64,000 bases of DNA from Desulfobacterales bacterium (GTDB taxonomy: Bacteria > Desulfobacterota > Desulfobacteria > Desulfobacterales > JAEINQ01), in the NCBI GenBank assembly GCA_016342285.1, contig JAEINQ010000022.1:1-64000 (forward strand). Direction: 5' to 3'. A model generated the notes under the pieces. The model searched no databases, was not told the origin of the DNA, and saw only the letters and a list, made by a program, of their open reading frames with translations. Each line of letters opens with the position of its first letter. The stretch's first letter is position 1. Below, piece after piece: positions 8,717 to 16,293 of the stretch. The position numbers and the translations under genes were made by a program.

Positions 8717-9175
8717 TTATTCGATTTCCCAGTTGTTGATGTCCTGGTTGATGCCTTCACCGCCGGAAATTCCATCGGCGCCGTAGCAGATGATGTCAAA
8801 GTCACCGTGGGCACCGGGGCTGAGATATATAAATTCGTTGCCCCAGGGGTCCTTTGGAACCTTGCTTTTTTCCAGGTATCCGCCTTCACGCCAATTTCTC
8901 GAGCCCGGACCGCTGTCCGGTTTGGAGATCAGCGCCTGCAGGCCCTGCTCGGTGGTCGGATAGGTGCCGTTGTCGAGTTTGTAGAGTTTCAGGGTTGTTT
9001 CCAGGCTGGCGATATCCATGCGGGCTTTGACCTGTCGTGCTTCATCGGGCCTGCCCATGATCTTCGGTGCGATATACATGGCGAGAATGCCCAAAATGAC
9101 GATCACCACCATCAGTTCGATTAGGGTGAAGCCCCCTTGAGCGAAAAAATTTCCAGGGCGACGCGGACTTGTCAT
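8717..9175 (-). CDS. gspG: Major pseudopilin GspG
   Basis: A 152-residue major pseudopilin. The leader ends [21 protein letters not shown], and the C-terminal half carries the diagnostic GspG features '[15 protein letters not shown]' and '[15 protein letters not shown]', including the calcium-binding loop near the end. GspG builds the pseudopilus that pushes substrates through the secretin. The start at MTSPRRPG follows a strong GGGAGGT on the minus strand. It appears to be the first gene of the G-H-I-J-K run. Confidence 0.97.
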   Translation of the reverse strand: MTSPRRPGNFFAQGGFTLIELMVVIVILGILAMYIAPKIMGRPDEARQVKARMDIASLETTLKLYKLDNGTYPTTEQGLQALISKPDSGPGSRNWREGGYLEKSKVPKDPWGNEFIYLSPGAHGDFDIICYGADGISGGEGINQDINNWEIE

Positions 9176-9329
9176 GACACCTCCCAAAAGTCATTCGGAG
9201 ACAATAGCAAATGGCGCTTTGGTTCGTTCCGGTTCTATCAATTTTCCCTTTTTGTTTCAATGCTTTTCAAGCGTATCCGGATGTTAGAGGCTATTTGTTA
9301 GGGGGCGATCGAACGGTTTTCATGCTGGA

Positions 9330-11948
9330 TCAAGCCGTGATCCGATTGAGAAAATCCCGGATGATGCGACAGTGGTCAACCAAGGCGTCATGGGTATTCC
9401 TGCCGGTGATGCCTCGTTGGGAAAAAGCGGCCACGGCATGGGCGTAGTTGACCCGGGACAGGGCTTCCTTACGGGAAATATCACCCCGGCGGAACATGCG
9501 CCGGCCGAGCCGTTCGATGCGCTTGAGACGCTCCGTGCCTCCTATGCGCGGCCCATTGTTTTTTTGCGTTTGTTCCAGGTAACGCAGCACCACCGTATAG
9601 GACTCCAGCAGGGGGGAAAGAAACGCGCTGAAGCCAAGCGCCTTGCGGCGTCCCCCAGCAGTCAGCAGATAGGTTTCCGGCAAGGTCGGGTGGGGGACCA
9701 CGATGGCATCATCGATGAAGGTCTTGAGGGTTTTGCGGATTCGACGACCGTCATCTTCGTCGTCGAGTCGGGGGAACTCGTTGGACATCAGTTCGGCCAG
9801 AAAAACATAGTCGCTTCGCAGGGCCGATGCCGTGAACTGAAACGCATCGGTTCTGAGAATGGCCGCAGCGGTAAATGCCGCGTGCGCGAAAAAGGCGATG
9901 CAGTTGTTCTTGTAATATTCCAGGTCGAGGCGCCGGGCGGGTTTGACCCTGAAACGGTCCGGGATCCGACCCTTGCCTGCCGGGTCGGATAAGGCCTCGA
10001 TATGCCGGGATCGGATCAGATCCCTCAATATGTGGTTCATCGCCCCGTCCGGGTCCGTGTGCAATGACGCCGCCAGGGCGGCCCCTTGCCCCTTCAGGTG
10101 TGTCAGATAGGTTCGGGTCAGGGAGCAAAATGTTTCGATGGATACGGATTTCAATGGTCTGTTGAGCAGGGCCGCGCAAACCAGGGCCTGGGGGGTGACC
10201 CGGGTTGCCACATTGACCGCATTGAGAAGGCTTGCACCGAGATTCCGGCTGAATTGATTCACGTCCCGGGAAGACATTTGCTCAATGGCCTGGGAACGTT
10301 CGGCCAACGCTGCCCCAAGGGAGATCGGCGCGGCAAAATGGACGTAGATTTTACCGTACCGCCGTCCCATGACCCGCCATGCCCGCATCATCTGCCAGAA
10401 ATTCTCGGTCGCCTTTTCTCCGCCACGCACTTCGTTGAGGTAAGACCCTTCGTCAGGCACCTTATCGTAGCCGATAAAGATCGGCACCAGGTTCAGGTCC
10501 TCGCAGGCACCGTTTTGCACGGCGTTGATCATCAGGGAGAGCATGCCGGCCTGGGGAGGCAGGAGTTTCCCGCTGCGGCTTCGGGTCCCTTCGATAAAGG
10601 CGGCGATATGAGTGCCGGGTCCCTGTTCGAGCAGCAGATGAATATATTCCGAGAAAACCATGGCATAAAAAACCGCCCCCTTGAAGGATCGGCGCACAAA
10701 GAAGGCGCCCAATCGACGCAGCAGCCATCCCATGGGCCAGAATGACAGGTTGTGGCCGGCGAAAATATAGGGGCAGGGGAGATGATGGCGATGCATGACG
10801 TAAGAGAGCACCAGACCATCCATGTGGCTTTTATGGCAGGGAATCAGTACCACCGGGCCTTGTTGTGAGGCGCGCTTGATGGTATGGAGTCCGCTTTCAT
10901 CCACATGGAGACCCGCGAAGAGATGGGAGACCATCCAATCAGCGAAAACCATGCCTGGCCGGATGACATAGGGGTTGGGCAGGGCGGCGATGTCGTCCAC
11001 ATGGCCAACGGCCTCCCTGCGCACGCGGTACAGGGAAATGTTTCGGCGGCGGGCATGGGATTTCATAAACCCCTGAAGACGGTCGCCGGTCAGCACTTTC
11101 TGACGGATTTCCTCAACCGAACTTAAAACCGGACCGGTGACGCTCTGACGGTGGCAGGTGATCCGGTCGATCATCTCTCGACGGATAGCCAACGCAATAT
11201 CCCCGTCGCTTCGCATGCCGTCGTCCAGTGCGTCGATCAGGGGTGCAAGAGAGACCGGCTCGGACAGTTCCACGAAAACCCGCTTCGGCACAAAGAGAAG
11301 CTTCCAGCACCGCTCAAAAAGCCCCGAACGGGGTTCGAGACCGAACAGAGCGGTCAAAAGGGGTCTTCTGGCATAACGGGAACCGCTGCTGTAGAAAAAA
11401 AGTTGGGGAACCAAATAGATGGGGCGGTCGGTGGATCGTTGCAGGGTAACCAGAAATTCAAGGGGATCGGGTTTGACAGCACCAAAACGCCTTGAGAAAA
11501 GAGCGGGTTCGACCAGATGTAAAAAGCCGCCGCCCTGGATGACCTGATTTTTGAGATAGTCGCCCAACGCCGGGTCTGGGAAGGAAAAATGGCGAAAGAT
11601 GTAGGCGGTTGTACCCAGAACGAGTCGCAGGGCGGTGACCATGGGGAAAACCAGGAGCAGGGGACATCCAAACCCGACCCGAGCTCCCGGCAGGCCTTCG
11701 CGATGAAGTCTCGAATGGCTAAAGAGGCGCTCCATCCGGCTGTGATGTTTGGCGACGTAAATGACGATAGCCCCGGACTGAATCCGCCCCAGCGATTCCT
11801 TCTGTGCATCGTCAAAACGGATGCGCCCGAGGATCCATCGGACCAGGGTGCCTGTCAACAGGCCGAGGCGATTGGGCAGAATCCAACTGTACATGCGTTG
11901 TGCGTCATCATGGAGGCGATCTATCATAGCCCTGAACAAATTGGTCAT
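9330..11948 (-). CDS. plsB: Glycerol-3-phosphate acyltransferase PlsB
   Basis: An 872-residue membrane-associated acyltransferase of the long PlsB type, which makes lysophosphatidic acid from glycerol-3-phosphate and acyl-ACP/CoA. All four acyltransferase blocks are readable: HKSHMDG (HX4D, block I), GAFFVRR (block II), FIEGTRSRSGK (block III) and VPIFIGYDKVPDEGSY (block IV). The long N- and C-terminal regions match the family length of around 800-900. I use ATG 11948 because GGAG precedes it; in-frame alternatives are ATG 11978 and TTG 12002. It stands alone: gspG lies 155 bp beyond its 3' end, and the upstream side faces a divergent pseudogene. Confidence 0.95.
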   Translation of the reverse strand: MTNLFRAMIDRLHDDAQRMYSWILPNRLGLLTGTLVRWILGRIRFDDAQKESLGRIQSGAIVIYVAKHHSRMERLFSHSRLHREGLPGARVGFGCPLLLVFPMVTALRLVLGTTAYIFRHFSFPDPALGDYLKNQVIQGGGFLHLVEPALFSRRFGAVKPDPLEFLVTLQRSTDRPIYLVPQLFFYSSGSRYARRPLLTALFGLEPRSGLFERCWKLLFVPKRVFVELSEPVSLAPLIDALDDGMRSDGDIALAIRREMIDRITCHRQSVTGPVLSSVEEIRQKVLTGDRLQGFMKSHARRRNISLYRVRREAVGHVDDIAALPNPYVIRPGMVFADWMVSHLFAGLHVDESGLHTIKRASQQGPVVLIPCHKSHMDGLVLSYVMHRHHLPCPYIFAGHNLSFWPMGWLLRRLGAFFVRRSFKGAVFYAMVFSEYIHLLLEQGPGTHIAAFIEGTRSRSGKLLPPQAGMLSLMINAVQNGACEDLNLVPIFIGYDKVPDEGSYLNEVRGGEKATENFWQMMRAWRVMGRRYGKIYVHFAAPISLGAALAERSQAIEQMSSRDVNQFSRNLGASLLNAVNVATRVTPQALVCAALLNRPLKSVSIETFCSLTRTYLTHLKGQGAALAASLHTDPDGAMNHILRDLIRSRHIEALSDPAGKGRIPDRFRVKPARRLDLEYYKNNCIAFFAHAAFTAAAILRTDAFQFTASALRSDYVFLAELMSNEFPRLDDEDDGRRIRKTLKTFIDDAIVVPHPTLPETYLLTAGGRRKALGFSAFLSPLLESYTVVLRYLEQTQKNNGPRIGGTERLKRIERLGRRMFRRGDISRKEALSRVNYAHAVAAFSQRGITGRNTHDALVDHCRIIRDFLNRITA

Positions 11949-12063
11949 ATCGGTGGCTCCACACACAGACTTCAACATTGAACCTAAATTGAGCGTTTCC
12001 AATTTCGAAAGAATGGAGATTCGAATTTATAAACCGTACTCGAGTCGTCGTGCACTATAATTA

Positions 12064-12098
12064 CCCGGGATCGGCACCTAAAAGGCACCGATCCCGGG
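12064..12098. repeat. Perfect GC-rich palindrome upstream of plsB
   Basis: CCCGGGATCGG at 12064-12074 is mirrored by CCGATCCCGGG at 12088-12098 (11-bp stem, 13-nt loop). It lies in the divergent plsB/nitroreductase region and is not followed by a T tract, so it is not where either gene would end. It could be a repressor site or a repeat. The rest of the 12003-12412 spacer holds the promoter listed next and no gene. Confidence 0.55.
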
Positions 12099-12267
12099 CA
12101 TTTTAGACCATTCCCCGGGCCCGTCAATACCTGCATCGGGCAAAGCCGTATTTATCTGACTCACATTGAGTTTGAAGGTGTGGACCGTCCTTTGATCCGT
12201 ATCGGAACGTATTTCTGACAAATGCTATAAACAACCAATTATTACAAAATGTTAATGTTGCAGATGC

Positions 12268-12296
12268 TTGACACCGCAGTCGAATTTGCCTATTCT
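12268..12296 (+). promoter_or_regulatory. Sigma-70 promoter of the nitroreductase pseudogene
   Basis: A consensus -35 TTGACA (12268-12273) and -10 TATTCT (12291-12296) are separated by exactly 17 bp, about 115 bp upstream of the pseudogene start. The good match suggests the gene was recently active. Confidence 0.6.
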
Positions 12297-12412
12297 TCCT
12301 ACCTTAAATTAAGAAAAAGCCCCCAATCAAGACGCTCGACAGAGGAGCACGGCGCGTCATCAATGAGCGCCTGAGACAAAAAATTGCCACTTTTACATAG
12401 CAGGGAGATCCC

Positions 12413-12908
12413 ATGACGCTCTTTACAGTCGATTCAGAACGATGCAAGCGAGACGGCATTTGCGCAGCTGTCTGTCCCGCGCGGATTATCGAAATGGGAA
12501 CCGATGGCGCGGTCCCTGGCGTGGTGACCGGGGGGCGAGGCCTTCTGCATCGGATGCGGCCAATGTGTGGCGGCCTGCCCCCATGGCGCGCTGACCCATA
12601 CGCTGATGGGACCGGACAACTGTCTTCCCATCAACAAGGACTGGCGATTGACGCCGGAGCAGGCGGAGCATTTTCTCCGATCCCGCCGCAGCATTCGTGC
12701 CTATCTGGATTCGGCCGCTCCGTCGTTTGGCCTGGGAACCTGCTGGGCCGGCTATTTCGGCGCCGCAGCCACCTTGTGGCCGCCGATGCAAAAGGCCCTC
12801 GACCTTCCTGAAGGCCATGTCTGCCTGGGCGCCATGATGATCGGCTACCCCCGGTTTGCCTATCATCGCATGCCGCCGCGCAACCCGCCCTTTGTGGAGT
12901 GGCGATAG
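12413..12908 (+). pseudogene. Broken 4Fe-4S ferredoxin / nitroreductase fusion
   Basis: The first 38 codons read as the start of a ferredoxin-type domain (DSERCKRDGICAAVCPARII). After a G6 run at about 12529-12534 the reading frame changes, and the next cluster continues one frame over as CIGCGQCVAACPHGAL. That frame then reads 'FLRSRRSIRAY' and jumps directly to 'LDSAAPSFGLGTCWAGYFG'. Families with this architecture have about 130 residues of FMN-binding nitroreductase between those two pieces, so the core is deleted. There are therefore two independent lesions, a frameshift and an internal deletion of the catalytic domain. The C-terminus (MIGYPRFAYHR) is preserved. It was probably an FMN oxidoreductase of about 270 residues. 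Confidence 0.85.
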
Positions 12909-12913
12909 GAGCG

Positions 12914-13037
12914 GTTAAATCAGTTTGATCGGTTTTATTGGTTTGATTGGTTGAGGTGACGACCAAGACCGAACGAATAAAACCAATCGAACCAATCGAA
13001 CCAATCGAACCAATCGAACCAATTTAAACCAATTCAA
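12914..13037. repeat. 9-bp repeat array 1 (both orientations)
   Basis: About four units of the GATTGGTTt type run forward at 12914-12951. After 27 bp, about six units of the reverse complement (AATCGAACC) occupy 12978-13037. The two halves can pair as a long hairpin. The array ends 12 bp before the moxR start, just ahead of its GGAG ribosome site. Confidence 0.85.
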
Positions 13038-13049
13038 CTGGAGTTCCCC

Positions 13050-14030
13050 ATGTCCGTCGAAGAAATCAAACGTCAGGTGGATGAGCAGCATCTGCTGATC
13101 AACCGGATTCGTCAGGAGATCGGCAAGGTGCTGGTCGGGCAGCGGGCTTTGGTGGACAGCCTTCTCATCGGGCTGCTGACCAAGAGCCACGTGCTCATCG
13201 AAGGCGTGCCTGGACTGGCCAAGACCAGTGCGGTCATGGCCCTGGCCGCAACGGTTCAGGCCGAATTCAAGCGGATCCAGTTCACGCCGGACCTGCTTCC
13301 CGCCGACCTGGTGGGGACCGAGATATACCGGCCCAAGACCGGCGATTTTGTCATCAAAAAAGGACCGGTCTTTCACAACATCATTCTGGCCGACGAGATC
13401 AACCGGGCACCGAGCAAGGTCCAGTCGGCCCTGTTGGAAGCGATGCAGGAAAAACAGGTCACCATCGGGGATACCACCTTTGCCCTGCCTGATCCGTTTA
13501 TGGTGCTGGCAACCCAGAACCCCATCGAGCAGGAAGGGACGTATCCGCTTCCCGAGGCCCAGATGGACCGGTTCATGCTGAAAATCCTGATCGATTACCC
13601 GGACAAAAATCAGGAAAAAGAGATCATGAACCGGGTCGGGTTCCAAGCGTCCCCCCGCATCGAACCGGTGATCACCACCGGTCAGGTGGATGTGCTGGCT
13701 GACTTGGTGCGCGCCGTCTATATGGATGAAAAGCTCAAGGACTACATTGTCAACCTGGTCTTTGCCACCCGGCGCCCGGCCGATTACGGCATGGACCTGG
13801 CCGACCATGTTCAGTTCGGGGCGTCTCCCCGGGCGACTATTTTCCTGAGTCTGGCCTCCCGGGCCTACGCCCTGCTTCAGGGCCGGGCCTATGTCACCCC
13901 CCAGGACATCAAGACCATCGCGCCCGATGTGCTGCGCCATCGCATCATTCTCACTTACGAAGCCGAAGCCGAAGATATGACCACCGACCAGATCATCGGC
14001 CGCATTTTCGACAGCGTGGAGGTGCCTTAA
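13050..14030 (+). CDS. moxR: MoxR-family AAA+ ATPase
   Basis: A 326-residue MoxR AAA+ ATPase. The Walker A motif is GVPGLAKTS (about 53-61), Walker B is IILADEINRAP (about 110-120), and sensor 1 is in LATQNPIEQEGTYPLPEAQ. The C-terminal lid domain is present. MoxR proteins act as chaperone-like ATPases, usually beside DUF58 and von Willebrand A proteins exactly as here, and are linked to metalloenzyme maturation and stress tolerance. The start has GGAG eight bases upstream. Both ends are flanked by 9-bp repeat arrays, which separate it from the rest of the operon by a four-helix-bundle gene. Confidence 0.96.
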   Translation: MSVEEIKRQVDEQHLLINRIRQEIGKVLVGQRALVDSLLIGLLTKSHVLIEGVPGLAKTSAVMALAATVQAEFKRIQFTPDLLPADLVGTEIYRPKTGDFVIKKGPVFHNIILADEINRAPSKVQSALLEAMQEKQVTIGDTTFALPDPFMVLATQNPIEQEGTYPLPEAQMDRFMLKILIDYPDKNQEKEIMNRVGFQASPRIEPVITTGQVDVLADLVRAVYMDEKLKDYIVNLVFATRRPADYGMDLADHVQFGASPRATIFLSLASRAYALLQGRAYVTPQDIKTIAPDVLRHRIILTYEAEAEDMTTDQIIGRIFDSVEVP

Positions 14031-14034
14031 AAAA

Positions 14035-14196
14035 CGGTTGGATTGGTTTGATTGGTTAAATCAGTTGGATCGGTTAGATTGGTTAGATCAGTTGGATTGG
14101 TTGGATTGGTTAAATCAGTTGGATCGGTTAGATTGGTTGGATTGGTTGGATTGGTTGGATTGGTTAGATTGGTTAGATTGGTTAGGTTGGTTGCAG
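14035..14196 (+). repeat. 9-bp repeat array 2, forward orientation
   Basis: Seventeen consecutive 9-bp units (14041-14193) match GATTGGTTG with variants GATCGGTTA, AATCAGTTG and GATCAGTTG. Variant units recur in the same order (a block of five or so units appears twice), indicating stepwise duplication. Because nine is a multiple of three, the array stays open and translates as Asp-Trp-Leu repeats, but I see no evidence that it is a gene. Confidence 0.95.
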
Positions 14197-14276
14197 GCTG
14201 AAAAGGATATGTTAGTGGCCCTGACAATAGGGGCTTTAAAAGCTTAATTCCCATCTTCAACGATAAAGGAGGGAAC

Positions 14277-14654
14277 ATGGCAACCATTAAAAGATTCGAA
14301 GACCTGGAATGTTGGCAGGAGGCGAGAAAACTTGTCAATATCGTTTATGGTGTGACCAACTCAACCAACTTTCGTGAAGATATTGACTTAAAACGGCAGA
14401 TGCGCAGAAGCACCATCTCGGTAATGGCCAATATCGCCGAAGGTTTTCACCGAAACAGCAATAAGGATTTTCTCAAATTCCTTGATTATTCGAGGTCTTC
14501 CATCGCAGAAACGTTGAGTCATGGCTACATCGGCCTGGATCAAAACTATATCGTCGCCAAAGAATTTGAAAACCTGCAGGCCCAAGCCGAGATTGTCTGG
14601 AAACAACTCAATCGATTCGTTTCATATTTGAACCGATCCAACCAATCAAACTGA
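14277..14654 (+). CDS. Four-helix-bundle protein (23S rRNA intervening-sequence type)
   Basis: A 125-residue protein of the family first noticed as open frames inside 23S rRNA intervening sequences. Hallmarks: RFEDLECWQEARKL near the N-terminus, STISVMANIAEGF (about 47-59), and the FLKFLDYSRSSIAETLSHGYIGL block (about 65-87). Four amphipathic helices are predicted by eye. Homologues form pentameric bundles; their biological role is not established, and a relative (Avd) binds RNA in diversity-generating retroelements. A strong GGAGGG precedes the start. It interrupts an otherwise standard moxR-DUF58 operon and sits between inward-facing 9-bp arrays. Its last codons (AAC CGA TCC AAC CAA TCA AAC) are themselves repeat units of the downstream array. 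Confidence 0.92.
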   Translation: MATIKRFEDLECWQEARKLVNIVYGVTNSTNFREDIDLKRQMRRSTISVMANIAEGFHRNSNKDFLKFLDYSRSSIAETLSHGYIGLDQNYIVAKEFENLQAQAEIVWKQLNRFVSYLNRSNQSN

Positions 14655-14741
14655 TAAAACCAATCGAACCAATAGGACCAATTAAACCAATAGGACCAAT
14701 TAAACCAATAGGACCAATTAAACCAATTAAACCAATGGAAC
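14632..14741 (-). repeat. 9-bp repeat array 3, reverse orientation
   Basis: About eleven units of ACCAATCGA / ACCAATAGG / ACCAATTAA follow each other. The AGG and TAA variants alternate regularly (18-bp higher-order unit, three times). The array begins inside the 3' end of the four-helix-bundle gene and ends just before the DUF58 start. Its orientation is opposite to array 2, so the two form an inverted pair around the gene. Confidence 0.95.
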
Positions 14742-14748
14742 CGCCCCC

Positions 14749-15627
14749 ATGCTCTCCCCTGATATCATCAAAAAAATCAAGCGGGTCCATATCCGCAGCA
14801 GTCGGACGGTCAACACCATGATGGCCGGTCAGTACCGATCGGTGTTTCGTGGCAGCGGCATCGAGTTTGAGGATGTGCGAGAATACAGCCCCGGAGACGA
14901 CATCAAGCATATCGACTGGAAGGTGTCGGCCCGGCTCGGAAGGCCGTTTATCAAACGTTACCGGGAAGAACGCGAGCAGGTGGTCATGCTGCTGGTGGAC
15001 ATGAGCGCCTCACAGCGGTTCGGCACCGTGGACTGTCTCAAACAGGAACTGGCCGCTGAGGTGGCATCGATTCTGGCCTTCAACGCCATTCGCAGCAATG
15101 ACAAAGTCGGCGCTATTTTGTTCACCCGCGAAGTGGAACGATATATCCCTCCCCAAAAAGGTTCCGCCCACGTCTGGCGGGTCATCAAGGCCTTTTTCGA
15201 CCACGATCCGGATCATGCCGGCACCGATATTGCCCAGGCCATCGCCTATCTGGGCCGGGTGGCCCGCAAACGGGTTATCTGTTTTCTTATTTCGGATTTT
15301 TTGTCACCCACCTATGAAAAGGCCCTTCGAATCGCTGCCAGGCGCCATGAAGTCATCGGGGTCCTGCTCTCCGATCCCGGCGAATTCCGGCTTCCCGAAG
15401 GCGGTATCCTGACGGCCAGGGACGCCGAATCCGGACAGGTTCGGATTCTCGATGCCGCTGACCGCCGGACCCGGGAGGCGTATTCGCGAGGTCGCCGCAA
15501 CGCTTACCGGAAGGCCGAGGATGTGCTCAAGGCCTCCGGCGTTGACTGTATCCGTATCGCCACCGACCATGCAGCAGCCGATGCCCTGGTCCGGTATTTC
15601 CGGCTTCGGGAAAAAAGGAGTCGCTGA
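14749..15627 (+). CDS. DUF58 protein of the MoxR/Bat operon
   Basis: A 292-residue DUF58 protein, a von Willebrand A-like fold. The DUF58 core is obvious: GIEFEDVREYSPGDDIKHIDWKVSAR (about 38-63), then LVDMSASQRFG, a degenerate MIDAS (DxSxS), near 82. DUF58 proteins accompany MoxR ATPases and are thought to be partners or substrates in envelope or metalloprotein assembly. No transmembrane segment is visible, so it should be cytoplasmic. The stop overlaps the next start, indicating translational coupling with the DUF4381 gene. Confidence 0.93.
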   Translation: MLSPDIIKKIKRVHIRSSRTVNTMMAGQYRSVFRGSGIEFEDVREYSPGDDIKHIDWKVSARLGRPFIKRYREEREQVVMLLVDMSASQRFGTVDCLKQELAAEVASILAFNAIRSNDKVGAILFTREVERYIPPQKGSAHVWRVIKAFFDHDPDHAGTDIAQAIAYLGRVARKRVICFLISDFLSPTYEKALRIAARRHEVIGVLLSDPGEFRLPEGGILTARDAESGQVRILDAADRRTREAYSRGRRNAYRKAEDVLKASGVDCIRIATDHAAADALVRYFRLREKRSR

Positions 15628-16289
15628 TGACCGGGTTCGGGGTCCTCATATGGATCGCAACGGCGGTCTTTGCCGCGGTTCCCGCCACGGCCGGTCAGGC
15701 GCAGCCGGGCGTTGACGCCGTTGCCCCGGCAGCCGCCATGACCGATATCCTCGACATCAAACCGCCCGAAGTGTTCGGGCTCGACCCGATTTTGGTCCGC
15801 TACGGGCTTTATGCCGCCGGAGTCGCGGCATTGCTGGCAGGGGCCGCCCTGGCCTGGTGGCTTTGGCGCAGACGGCGAGCCCGGCAGGTGGAGACGGTCG
15901 AGGCCGAATTGGCGCCCGAGGATCTGGCCCTTTCCCGGATTGATGCCCTAGCCAGGGAAGAACTGGGCGACAAGCACTTCTATTTTCGACTCTCCGCCAT
16001 TTTGCGAGCATACCTGTTGGGGCAATTTGGCCTGGGTGCGCCGGAAATGACCACCGAGGAACTGCTGCCCCGGATTACCCGGCTGAACCTGGCCACCGAA
16101 CTCGGACAGGGGCTTCGGCGGTTTTTGATTTACGGTGACGGGATCAAATTTGCCGGACAGTCGGCCGAACCGCAACAGCAAACAGCCGATCTTGATTTTG
16201 CACGATGGTTTGTCCGCCAGACAACACCCGTGACCGAAATTCCGACGCCGAACATCTTGCCGGCCAAATCCTTCACGGGTCAGGGGTGA
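15627..16289 (+). CDS. DUF4381-type membrane protein of the Bat operon
   Basis: A 220-residue protein with an N-terminal signal-like helix (about 5-25), a lumenal stretch carrying 'DILDIKPPEVF', a second transmembrane helix (about 53-76) followed by a WWLWRRRRAR basic stop, and a soluble helical tail with 'YFRLSAILRAYLLGQFGL'. Size, topology and position between DUF58 and BatA match the DUF4381 proteins of Bat operons. Function is unknown; it probably anchors the DUF58/VWA proteins. It overlaps the DUF58 gene, and batA starts four bases after it ends. Confidence 0.8.
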   Translation: MTGFGVLIWIATAVFAAVPATAGQAQPGVDAVAPAAAMTDILDIKPPEVFGLDPILVRYGLYAAGVAALLAGAALAWWLWRRRRARQVETVEAELAPEDLALSRIDALAREELGDKHFYFRLSAILRAYLLGQFGLGAPEMTTEELLPRITRLNLATELGQGLRRFLIYGDGIKFAGQSAEPQQQTADLDFARWFVRQTTPVTEIPTPNILPAKSFTGQG

Positions 16290-16293
16290 CCGC

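Noticed and set aside
14035-14196. Possible CRISPR array
   Set aside because: The 9-bp units are contiguous with no spacers, and no cas gene is in the window. It is a simple tandem repeat.
14038-14247. A 69-codon frame made of Asp-Trp-Leu repeats
   Set aside because: It is the automatic translation of a 9-bp array whose length unit is a multiple of three; no ribosome site, and the reverse array gives an equally long frame.
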